Positions 1 to 5,883 of a DNA stretch of 7,475 nucleotides are shown piece by piece. The notes under the pieces are model-generated. The model did no database searches and had not been told where the DNA came from. It saw only the letters and a program-made list of their open reading frames with translations. Source of the DNA: Chroococcidiopsidaceae cyanobacterium CP_BM_RX_35. GTDB lineage: Bacteria > Cyanobacteriota > Cyanobacteriia > Cyanobacteriales > Chroococcidiopsidaceae. Location of the stretch: contig JAFAVL010000679.1 of the NCBI GenBank assembly GCA_019242465.1, positions 1-7,475 of the forward strand, given 5' to 3'. Each line of letters begins with the position of its first letter. The stretch's first letter is position 1. The position numbers and the translations under genes are program-made.

Positions 1-2
1 AA

Positions 3-65
3 GCTGCCCAACCATCGGATGTTGATGAAAGGTTGAGCTTGCTCAAGGAAGCTGAAAGATGTTAA
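3..65 (+). CDS. 3' end of an unidentified upstream gene (partial)
   Basis: Frame 3 is open from the window edge to a TAA at 63-65 and encodes about 20 residues, ending in a charged, helix-like tail (key run SDVDERLSLLKEAERC). The other two + frames close early. Its stop lies 31 nt before the phosphohexomutase start, so it could be the preceding gene of the same operon. Too little is present to name a family, and a chance open frame of this length is possible. Confidence 0.35.
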   Translation, partial: AAQPSDVDERLSLLKEAERC

Positions 66-96
66 GATTCTGCTCTAGAAATATAGGGCAAACTCA

Positions 97-1539
97 ATGC
101 CAGCAGCCAGTAACTCGATTAAGTTTGGTACAGACGGGTGGCGAGGCATAATTGGCGATGATTTCACATTCGATCGCCTAGCTTGGGTAGCGCCAATTGC
201 TGCTGTGGTCTTGCAACAGACCTATGGTGAAACGGTGATTAGCCGGACAATTGTTGTCGGCTATGATCGGCGCTTTATGGCAGAAGCTTTTGCCCAAAGA
301 GCAGCAGAGGCTGTGACGGCAGCAGGATTTGATGTCTTACTTGCTGAAACCTACGCCTCTACGCCAGCTTTTAGCTGGGCGATCAAGCAGTATAACGCTT
401 TGGGAGCCTTGGTGATTACCGCCAGTCATAATCCTGGCAGCTATTCGGGCTTAAAGGTGAAAGGGGCGTTTGGTGGTTCGGTACCGCCAGAGGTTACTCG
501 GAAAATTGAAGCGTTGTTAGCTGAGGAACCACCACAAGTCACAGCTACTGGCAAGCTCCAAATGTTCAATCCCTGGCCTAATTACTGCGAAACGCTCCAG
601 GCTAAAGTAGATATTGCCCTAATTCGAGAGGCAATCGAGCGAGGGAAACTGACTGTCTTTGCCGATGTCATGCATGGAGCAGCAGCAGGTGGTTTGGCAC
701 AACTACTGGGAGCGCCAGTACAAGAAATTAATAGTAATCGCGACCCTCTGTTCGGCGGCGGAGCACCAGAACCCTTGCCACGCTATCTCTCTTACCTATT
801 CCGGTCGATCAGAACTCATAGGCAAAAAGATGGTGCTGGTTTAGCTGTGGGGTTGGTGTTTGACGGCGATGGTGATCGCGTGGCGGCTGTTGATGGGCAG
901 GGCAACTTCCTCAGCCCTCAAGTTTTAATTCCGGTGTTGATCGAGCATCTAGCAGCGAGACGGGGAATGGTGGGTGAAGTGGTCAAAACTGTGAGTGGTT
1001 CTGACTTGATTCCTCGCGTTGCTGCCCTATATCATCTGCCAGTATTTGAAACGCCAATTGGTTACAAGTACATTGCTGATCGGATGTTGGAAAGTCAAGT
1101 TTTGCTAGGTGGTGAGGAGTCAGGCGGCATCGGCTATGGCAATCATATCCCAGAGCGAGATGGGCTATTTTCGGGGCTGTACCTGCTAGAGGCTGTAGCG
1201 CAATCTGGTTTTGATTTAAGTGATCTCTATCGCCGTTTACAAGCACAGGCTAATTTTATCTCCGTCTACGATCGGGTCGATTTGCCTCTTGCCAGTATGG
1301 ACGTGCGATCGCGCCTTCTAGAACAACTGCAGAATCAGCCTTTGCAGAATATAGCTAGACAGCCAGTGGTGGATTGCCTCACCATTGACGGCTACAAGTT
1401 CCGCTTAGCTAACAATAGTTGGCTAATGATTCGCTTTAGCGGCACTGAACCAGTTTTAAGACTGTACTGCGAAGCTCCCACCCTAGAGCAGGTGCATCAC
1501 ACTTTAAAGTGGGGTGAGAATTGGGCAAATTCATGTTGA
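97..1539 (+). CDS. Phosphoglucomutase/phosphomannomutase family protein (alpha-D-phosphohexomutase)
   Basis: A cytosolic enzyme that, by family, interconverts sugar 1- and 6-phosphates (glucose, mannose or related hexoses) through a phosphoserine and a bisphosphate intermediate, feeding glycogen, nucleotide-sugar and cell-envelope synthesis. All four active-site signatures are present in order: N-terminal KFGTDGWRG at 9-17, phosphoserine loop TASHNP at 108-113 with catalytic S110, Mg-binding DGDGDR at 256-261, sugar-binding GGEESGG at 338-344, and phosphate-binding RFSGTEPVLR at 446-455. At 480 aa it is full length for the short bacterial group and looks intact. The ATG at 97 is preceded by AGGG at 85-88 (8-nt spacing), and FGTDGWRG follows at the usual distance. 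The next gene begins 7 nt after its stop, which implies an operon. The sugar preference (gluco, manno, glucosamine) cannot be decided from motifs. The GGEESGG loop differs from the GEMSGH type of classical PMM/PGM, so no symbol is given. Confidence 0.95.
   Translation: MPAASNSIKFGTDGWRGIIGDDFTFDRLAWVAPIAAVVLQQTYGETVISRTIVVGYDRRFMAEAFAQRAAEAVTAAGFDVLLAETYASTPAFSWAIKQYNALGALVITASHNPGSYSGLKVKGAFGGSVPPEVTRKIEALLAEEPPQVTATGKLQMFNPWPNYCETLQAKVDIALIREAIERGKLTVFADVMHGAAAGGLAQLLGAPVQEINSNRDPLFGGGAPEPLPRYLSYLFRSIRTHRQKDGAGLAVGLVFDGDGDRVAAVDGQGNFLSPQVLIPVLIEHLAARRGMVGEVVKTVSGSDLIPRVAALYHLPVFETPIGYKYIADRMLESQVLLGGEESGGIGYGNHIPERDGLFSGLYLLEAVAQSGFDLSDLYRRLQAQANFISVYDRVDLPLASMDVRSRLLEQLQNQPLQNIARQPVVDCLTIDGYKFRLANNSWLMIRFSGTEPVLRLYCEAPTLEQVHHTLKWGENWANSC
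1305..1312. repeat. HIP1 octamer
   Basis: Palindrome GCGATCGC inside the phosphohexomutase gene. This is the highly iterated palindrome over-represented in many cyanobacterial genomes and supports the host assignment. Confidence 0.85.
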
Positions 1540-1546
1540 TCTGTTA

Positions 1547-2125
1547 ATGACATTAAATTTGGTGGTGGCGACAGGCAATCTAGGCAAGCTGCGGGAGATG
1601 CAGTTTTACCTAGCTGATTTGAGCTGGAAATTGACGCTGAAGCCTGCTGAAATAGATATTGAGGAGACAGGTGATAGCTTTGCCGCCAATGCTCGTCTGA
1701 AAGCGTCCCAAGTAGCACAGGCAACCGGAAAGTGGGCGATTGCCGATGATTCTGGTTTGCAAGTTGATGCTTTAAACGGAGCTCCCGGTATTTACTCGGC
1801 TCGTTATGGCAAAACAGATGCAGAACGGATTGCACGAGTGTTGCAGGAATTAGGCGATGAGCCGAATCGGCAGGCTAAGTTTGTCTGTGTCGTAGCAGTT
1901 GCTCGTCCAGACGGGGCGATCGCCTTGCAATCTGAGGGGATTTGTCGCGGTGAAATTCTCTATGCGGCTCGTGGCACTGGTGGATTTGGCTACGATCCGA
2001 TTTTTTATGTTCCATCCCAGCAATTGACCTTTGCCGAAATGCCGCCCCACCTGAAGCACTCAATTAGCCACCGAGGTCAGGCCTTTGGGTCCCTACTCCC
2101 TCAGCTTAAAGAGATAGATAGGTAA
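1547..2125 (+). CDS. rdgB: XTP/dITP diphosphatase (non-canonical purine NTP pyrophosphatase, RdgB/HAM1 family)
   Basis: A house-cleaning enzyme that hydrolyses dITP, XTP and ITP to the monophosphate plus pyrophosphate, keeping deaminated purines out of DNA and RNA. From the ATG at 1547 the product is 192 aa, close to the usual length of about 195. Visible motifs are TGNLGK at 9-14 followed by the metal-binding acidic region, DDSGL at 67-71, GFGYDPIF at 146-153 and SHRG at 174-177 near the C terminus. The ATG is chosen because TLNLVVATGN directly after it matches the usual family start. A GTG at 1514 in the same frame would add 11 unrelated residues and overlap the upstream gene by 26 bp. The ATG sits 7 nt after the upstream stop with no clear Shine-Dalgarno, so translational coupling is likely. 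The identification is firm and the exact start slightly less so. Confidence 0.95.
   Translation: MTLNLVVATGNLGKLREMQFYLADLSWKLTLKPAEIDIEETGDSFAANARLKASQVAQATGKWAIADDSGLQVDALNGAPGIYSARYGKTDAERIARVLQELGDEPNRQAKFVCVVAVARPDGAIALQSEGICRGEILYAARGTGGFGYDPIFYVPSQQLTFAEMPPHLKHSISHRGQAFGSLLPQLKEIDR
1916..1923. repeat. HIP1 octamer
   Basis: Second GCGATCGC copy, inside the rdgB coding region. No further full octamer was found from here to the end of the window. Confidence 0.85.
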
Positions 2126-2422
2126 ACACTAAATTTTTCACAAAATCTTCACATTTTTTTTTTAGAATTCTCAATGAAGATAGAATATTCAAGAAATTTT
2201 TGTCTATTTAACAAAAAATCTCTTCTCGAAAAGCAAAGAGTTTCTAGAGTTGAGTCAATAAATGTTGGAGTGGCAAAATATCTGACGAAGCAAGTCGCCT
2301 AAAAAGTCAGACTCAAATCGGGAGAGTGACTGACAGTTTTACCCGTTACTTAATCTGTTTTTCAGGAAAATTTCAACAGGCTTAGTAATAGCATAAATTA
2401 GTTTAGAGGGAGCAAGACAAAG
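2126..2422. other. AT-rich intergenic region between rdgB and the 108-aa gene
   Basis: 297 bp with no convincing gene. The first half is very AT-rich, including a run of ten T at 2154-2163 that is not preceded by a stable stem, so it is not called as a terminator. The only clear structure is the hairpin at 2306-2334. Just before the next gene, TTTCAA (2371-2376) and TAAATT (2394-2399) could form a weak promoter, but this would place the start site almost on the ribosome binding site. Confidence 0.5.
2306..2334 (+). terminator. Imperfect hairpin followed by TTTT (terminator or leader-structure candidate)
   Basis: GTCAGACTC at 2306-2314 pairs with GAGT (2324-2327) and CTGAC (2330-2334), giving nine base pairs with a two-base GA bulge and a nine-base loop. 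AGTTTTACCC follows. It lies about 180 nt after the rdgB stop and about 90 nt before the next gene. It could be a delayed terminator of the housekeeping operon or a structure in the leader of the 108-aa gene. The U-tract is short, so the terminator reading is weak. Confidence 0.35.
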
Positions 2423-2749
2423 ATGCTAGACACTATTAAAGAATCCCGTCCAGTCAGAGAGCTAGACTCCTTTATTAAACTCTCTCAGCAGGAAATCAAA
2501 GCCAAAGCGAGCATCTTCCTTAATCCAGCAACGGGAGCAGTGTGGGAAGTATTCGTCAAAGAGGGAAAACTTCTGGTTGATGTGCCAAATTTTAGCTTTC
2601 AGATTGCTCCCTTAAGCCACACGAGGTTTAGACCAGTAGATACGCAGATCAACTTAGAATTTGAGTTTGAAGAGTCACGCCACAATCAGCCTTTGCTCTT
2701 GCACATTTACGCTAAAGGCATAAATCGGGCTACCTTTGCAGCTCTTTAA
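2423..2749 (+). CDS. Small beta-rich orphan protein, DUF3471-like
   Basis: A 108-aa cytoplasmic-looking protein without signal peptide, membrane segment or cysteine. The first 25 residues look helical and charged. The rest alternates short predicted strands, with the pattern TGAVWEVFVKEGKLLVDVP at 37-55, FSFQIAPLSHTRFRPV at 57-72 and LEFEFEES at 78-85. The sequence of strand, KLLVDVP, LxPLSxTRF, then acidic FEFE resembles the C-terminal beta-barrel domain (DUF3471 type) that usually follows a serine hydrolase. Here it stands alone. This resemblance is from pattern recognition, not a search. The ATG at 2423 has AGAGGGAG at 2405-2412, ten nt upstream. Function is unknown. It is separated from both neighbours and is probably its own transcription unit. 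Confidence 0.75.
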   Translation: MLDTIKESRPVRELDSFIKLSQQEIKAKASIFLNPATGAVWEVFVKEGKLLVDVPNFSFQIAPLSHTRFRPVDTQINLEFEFEESRHNQPLLLHIYAKGINRATFAAL

Positions 2750-2776
2750 TAAGATTTTGTCGCAGCCTTAAATGGT

Positions 2777-2804
2777 TTGAAAGAAACACTCAAACAATTA
2801 TAAA
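2777..2804 (+). promoter_or_regulatory. Candidate sigma70-type promoter for the NACHT gene
   Basis: TTGAAA at 2777-2782 and TATAAA at 2799-2804 are separated by 16 bp, a good match to a housekeeping promoter. The expected start is near 2811, which leaves a leader of about 130 nt before the NACHT ATG. That leader begins with the inverted repeat at 2816-2856. Confidence 0.45.
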
Positions 2805-2815
2805 GAGTAGTAGTT

Positions 2816-2856
2816 ATGCCAAACACGTATGATTTAGAATCGTTCAACTTTGGCAT
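2816..2856 (+). promoter_or_regulatory. Long-spaced 8-bp inverted repeat in the NACHT leader (operator or RNA hairpin candidate)
   Basis: ATGCCAAA at 2816-2823 and its exact reverse complement TTTGGCAT at 2849-2856 are 33 bp apart start to start, about three helical turns. The region between contains a small nested GATT-TAG-AATC hairpin at 2831-2841. The repeat begins just after the predicted transcription start. As DNA it could be a two-site operator, for example for the HTH domain of the NACHT protein. As RNA it would form a stem at the 5' end of the message. Confidence 0.35.
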
Positions 2857-2917
2857 GGATTATCGATGCAGAAGAAAACGTAACTTTGTAGATATTGCTC
2901 AATGTATAAGTTCTTGA
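2816..2917 (+). CDS. 33-codon upstream ORF in frame with the NACHT gene (doubtful)
   Basis: ATG at 2816 to TGA at 2915-2917 encodes 33 residues, rich in charge near the middle (RCRRKR at 17-22). It lies in the same frame as the NACHT gene 24 nt downstream, with no other stop between them. A single TGA therefore separates it from a continuous fusion. There is no good Shine-Dalgarno, and the start would be almost leaderless if the promoter at 2777-2804 is real. An ORF this short can arise by chance. A leader peptide is the main alternative. Confidence 0.2.
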   Translation: MPNTYDLESFNFGMDYRCRRKRNFVDIAQCISS

Positions 2918-2941
2918 GATGAAGGCCAGGGGTTTTATCTC

Positions 2942-5278
2942 ATGGTCAAGCGATCACTCCAGGCATCAATTCCTGGAATTCAGCAAGCAAAACGCGCCTT
3001 TGCCTTCAAGGGGTGGACTCAAGAAAACCTGGCAGGAGAAGTCGGGTTAAAGACGCGGCAATCAATCTGGCGGTTTTTCACTAGACAACCAGTTGAGCGT
3101 CAAGTTTTTCTAGAAATTTGTTTGCTCCTGGAGCTAGACTGGCGAGAAATCGCGGTCGATCCACCCGCCGAATTTCCTGAACCTGGAAAAATCGCGAATG
3201 CTCCAGTTGCAGACATTGACACTCTAGTACGACAGGTGCGAGCACAGCGCCAGGACAAAATCCAAGACCAGTGCGGCACCTTGCAACTGTTAAACATTAG
3301 CCATCCTGTCAAAATTGACGATATCTACATCAATGTCAACATTTTGGAGGAGATTTTTAGCCAGCAGTGGTTGGAGTTGGCTGATCTGCAACGCTTCACG
3401 CCCAAAGAATTCGCTCGATTTGGACTAGGGGAAGAATCCCAGACCCAAATCGCGGGTATGAAAGCAGTCGAAATCTACTCGCGGCTGCGGGTGCTGGGGA
3501 AGCCAGGGGCGGGTAAAACCACTTTCTTGCAACATCTGGCGATTCGGTGTAACCAAGGCAGCTTTGCCGCTAATCGAGTTCCCATTTTTGTCACCTTGAG
3601 GGATTTTGCCGATGAATCTAGAGCAGCAGGCGAGTTGAGCTTACTCAACTATATTCGTGAGGAGTTCCTCACCTCTGGTATTGCAGACCCATCTGTGATT
3701 GAAACCCTACTGCAAGAGGGCAGAGTATTGCTATTGCTGGATGGGTTAGATGAAGTGCTTCATGAAGAGCGCAAGATTGTTGTCAAGGAAATTCGTAGAC
3801 TTTCTGAAAAGTATCAAAAGAATCTGTTTGTCGCGACTTGTCGCACAGCAGCTAAAGCTTTTCATCTCCAACGTTTCACAGATGTGGAGATGGCTCCGTT
3901 TACGCCAGACCAAATTGTGGCTTTTGCTCAGAAGTGGTTTACAGCACTGACAAAGACTACGATTCCAACTGGGCAGGAACAGGCAGTTCAGTTCATTGAG
4001 CAACTAGGCTTGGCTGAAAATCTGCCCTTCCGTAGACTTGCCGTTACTCCTGTGTTTCTACACCTCGTCTGCTGGGTGTTTCATTATCAGGGCAAATTCC
4101 CCACCAAACGCTCGGAGTTTTATCAGCAATGTTTAGAACTCTTGCTCAGCAAATGGGACGAAACTAAAGGCATTGAGCGGGACGAGATGTACCAAGGCTT
4201 TTCATTGCCACAAAAGCTCAAGCTGCTGAGTCAAGTTGCCATTGTCACATTTGAGCAAGGGGAGTACTTTTTTGAACGACAAGCCGTTGAACAACACATT
4301 GGCGACTACATCCGTGATTTACCAAATGCTTTGACGGAGCCAGAGGAATTGCAATTAGAGAGTGAAGGGATACTCAAGGCGATCGAGTTACAACATGGAC
4401 TCCTGGCAGAACGAGCGCAAGGGATTTTCTCCTTCTCTGAGCAGATATTTCAAGAATATTTTACGGCGCGAAAGATTGTTGCTAGTCACAATTTGCAAGC
4501 ATCCGAACGAGCGTTGGAACGGCTAGTCAGTCATCTGAGTGAACCGCGCTGGCGGGAAATCTTTTTGTTGACGGTTACCATGTTACGAAGTGCAGACTTT
4601 CTAGTGCAGTTGATGAAGCAACAAATTGATGCGCTCGTGGCTCACGATCCCTATCTGCAAGATTTTTTAACTTGGGCCAGCCAGAAGTCTTTGACCACCC
4701 CTCCGCAGCCTGCTGCGATTCGCGCCTTTGACTTTGCCCTTGCCAACAAGCCCCACCTTGTCCCGCACTTAGCGCTTGACTCCACTTGGGACCAGGGAAT
4801 TTTTCTGGATATGGTATTGGATGATCTGATGCTGAAGTGTGCCATTGACTCTAGCGCTGATTTTACTCTTGCCCAAGCCTGTATCGATGCTCTTAACAAT
4901 GCTCTGATGATGGTGCTTGATGTGCGGTTACATCACTCTCTGCAATGCCTCAAAGCTCAACTCCCTAACCCAGCAAAAAGCAGAGAAAGATTTCAGGCAT
5001 GGTGGCAAATCAACTATCTAGATTGGACAGAGCGGCTAAGAGCAGCAATTGTTAAACATCGCAATATTCAGATGCACTGGCACTTCAGCCCTGAGCAGCA
5101 GCAACTGTTACAGCGCTACTATGACGCCAATCAATTGCTGCTCGATTGCCTCAACAGCAACTGTGAGGTGACGGCTGCCGTGCGGCAGGAGATTGAAGCT
5201 GCTTTGTTATTGCCTCAAAAACAACTTCAGGAGCGGGAATGGAATCATGCTGAGCAGCAAGTTAGGTTATGCCTTTGA
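2942..5278 (+). CDS. STAND/NLR-like NTPase: HTH, NACHT and NCH2-like helical domains
   Basis: A 778-aa protein of the bacterial NACHT class: signal-sensing NTPases that oligomerise on activation, several of which give phage defence. Domains visible in order: an HTH at about 5-72 (TQENLAGEVGL then the recognition-helix-like RQSIWRFFTRQ); NACHT from about 180, with Walker A GKPGAGKTT at 186-194, Walker B LLLLDGLDE at 263-271, and ATCR at 298-301 as the sensor region; a winged-helix segment FSFSEQIFQEYFTAR at 496-510; and an all-helical C terminus at about 560-755 whose RNI...YYDAN...LLDCLNSN...LLLP pattern resembles the NCH2 region of cyanobacterial NACHT proteins. There are no TPR, WD40 or LRR repeats and no recognisable nuclease, TIR or membrane effector. 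The start MVKRSLQAS matches the usual family start, with AGGGG at 2928-2932, nine nt upstream. Oddity: the histidine normally in the FSHxxFQEYF motif is E500. It appears intact and monocistronic. A defence role is inferred from the family. Confidence 0.92.
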   Translation: MVKRSLQASIPGIQQAKRAFAFKGWTQENLAGEVGLKTRQSIWRFFTRQPVERQVFLEICLLLELDWREIAVDPPAEFPEPGKIANAPVADIDTLVRQVRAQRQDKIQDQCGTLQLLNISHPVKIDDIYINVNILEEIFSQQWLELADLQRFTPKEFARFGLGEESQTQIAGMKAVEIYSRLRVLGKPGAGKTTFLQHLAIRCNQGSFAANRVPIFVTLRDFADESRAAGELSLLNYIREEFLTSGIADPSVIETLLQEGRVLLLLDGLDEVLHEERKIVVKEIRRLSEKYQKNLFVATCRTAAKAFHLQRFTDVEMAPFTPDQIVAFAQKWFTALTKTTIPTGQEQAVQFIEQLGLAENLPFRRLAVTPVFLHLVCWVFHYQGKFPTKRSEFYQQCLELLLSKWDETKGIERDEMYQGFSLPQKLKLLSQVAIVTFEQGEYFFERQAVEQHIGDYIRDLPNALTEPEELQLESEGILKAIELQHGLLAERAQGIFSFSEQIFQEYFTARKIVASHNLQASERALERLVSHLSEPRWREIFLLTVTMLRSADFLVQLMKQQIDALVAHDPYLQDFLTWASQKSLTTPPQPAAIRAFDFALANKPHLVPHLALDSTWDQGIFLDMVLDDLMLKCAIDSSADFTLAQACIDALNNALMMVLDVRLHHSLQCLKAQLPNPAKSRERFQAWWQINYLDWTERLRAAIVKHRNIQMHWHFSPEQQQLLQRYYDANQLLLDCLNSNCEVTAAVRQEIEAALLLPQKQLQEREWNHAEQQVRLCL

Positions 5279-5450
5279 AGGTATGGGTGGTCACTCAATC
5301 GGATTAAGCCATTGCTTTTGCTTGCAGGGGTGGCAAGCAGCGCTAGAACACTAACGGTGCAGAAAAAGCCTACATTCCACCAACTCAATACGAGCGGTTG
5401 CCTACCCGTTAGGGCAGAGCTAAGTGGTTGAACGGTCATAAATTTTTAGA

Positions 5451-5660
5451 TCATGCTGCATGCAAATCTGCCTCATCGAGAAACACCATCGTTTCTGCAC
5501 CTACTCTGCCAAAATTAGGCTCTCGCCCCAATGGCATCTCGACGAGATATGTCCAAGTCCCAGCTTCAGGTCTGTAGCTTCGCACGATTCCTTGTCCACC
5601 AACAAAGCTCACTTGTTGAGCATGACTAAAACTAGGCACCTTGATAAACTTTGCAGTCAT
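5451..5660 (-). CDS. Conserved-looking 69-aa orphan protein
   Basis: From the ATG at 5658-5660 the product is 69 aa, soluble, with glycine-rich strand-forming segments and an acidic end. Characteristic runs are QQVSFVGGQGIVRSY (16-30), GTWTYLVEMPLG (35-46) and FGRVGAETMVFLDEADL (50-66). This reads as a real compact beta protein (SH3-like barrel is a guess), and I believe similar short proteins occur across cyanobacteria, but no function is known to me. The ATG is preferred over the TTG two codons upstream because GGAGAAG (complement of 5669-5675) lies eight nt before the ATG and only two before the TTG. The gene is convergent with the NACHT gene and divergent from the DUF1830 operon, sharing its control region. 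The + strand ORF overlapping it shows no comparable pattern. Confidence 0.72.
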   Translation of the reverse strand: MTAKFIKVPSFSHAQQVSFVGGQGIVRSYRPEAGTWTYLVEMPLGREPNFGRVGAETMVFLDEADLHAA

Positions 5661-5722
5661 GAACAAGACTTCTCCAATTCACTGTTGATGATTCCACTAA
5701 AACAGAAAGCCATTAAATAAGT

Positions 5723-5750
5723 TTTATATCTTGCTAGGTAAAGAAGTAAA
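5723..5750 (-). promoter_or_regulatory. Candidate promoter of the 69-aa gene
   Basis: On the minus strand, TTTACT (complement of 5745-5750) and TATAAA (complement of 5723-5728) are 16 bp apart, giving a start near 5716 and a leader of about 55 nt. The -35 hexamer overlaps the first AAGTAAAACA repeat. Confidence 0.4.
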
Positions 5751-5812
5751 ACACCATCTACGACTTTTGAATGTTTTATCAGTATTTGTATAAATTATAC
5801 GCAAGTAAAACA
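5744..5812. repeat. AAGTAAAACA direct repeat in the divergent control region
   Basis: The 10-mer AAGTAAAACA occurs at 5744-5753 and 5803-5812, with an inverted core TGTTTTA at 5772-5778 between them. One copy overlaps the -35 of the minus-strand promoter. The other overlaps the second GTA-N7-TAC palindrome just past the plus-strand start site. This arrangement would suit one regulator acting on both promoters. Base composition here is AT-rich, which raises the chance level. Confidence 0.4.
5767..5794 (+). promoter_or_regulatory. Candidate promoter of the DUF1830-NYN operon
   Basis: TTGAAT at 5767-5772 and TATAAA at 5789-5794 are separated by 16 bp. The expected start is near 5801, giving a leader of about 80 nt. 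The -10 hexamer lies inside the palindrome at 5788-5800. Confidence 0.5.
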
Positions 5813-5818
5813 TTTACT
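5788..5818. promoter_or_regulatory. Tandem palindromes, candidate operator
   Basis: GTATAAATTATAC (5788-5800) is a perfect palindrome around a central A. AGTAAAACATTTACT (5804-5818) has six-base arms around ACA. Both fit GTA-N7-TAC, 17 bp apart, over the -10 and the first transcribed bases. The spacing is one base short of the NtcA consensus GTA-N8-TAC, so NtcA is not assigned. A repressor would be well placed here. Confidence 0.45.
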
Positions 5819-5883
5819 CAGACATGATCTTTAACAGCAGTATGTCAAGCTAATTCTCATCGACAATTGCGGATCACATTGTT

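Noticed and set aside
1497..1835. 112-codon minus-strand ORF across the pgm-rdgB junction
   Set aside because: It runs antisense through two well-identified genes and has no domain-like pattern.
2219..2241. CTCTT/AAGAG stem with a T-rich tail read on the minus strand
   Set aside because: Only five base pairs with a large loop, and no minus-strand gene upstream that would need termination.
5319..5339. 7-bp hairpin TGCTTGC/GCAAGCA after the NACHT gene as a terminator
   Set aside because: The stem is real, but no T-run follows on either strand, so it cannot be called an intrinsic terminator.
5245..5439. 64-codon minus-strand ORF with one hydrophobic stretch, just downstream of the 69-aa gene
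   Set aside because: It overlaps the NACHT 3' end, has no Shine-Dalgarno, and its composition looks random apart from the hydrophobic run. Most likely a chance ORF.
5460..5720. 86-codon plus-strand ORF
   Set aside because: It is the antisense shadow of the 69-aa gene, which has the better motif pattern, ribosome site and promoter.
5788..5818. NtcA binding sites
   Set aside because: Both palindromes have seven, not eight, bases between GTA and TAC, and they lie over the -10 and start rather than near -41.5 as in activated NtcA promoters.
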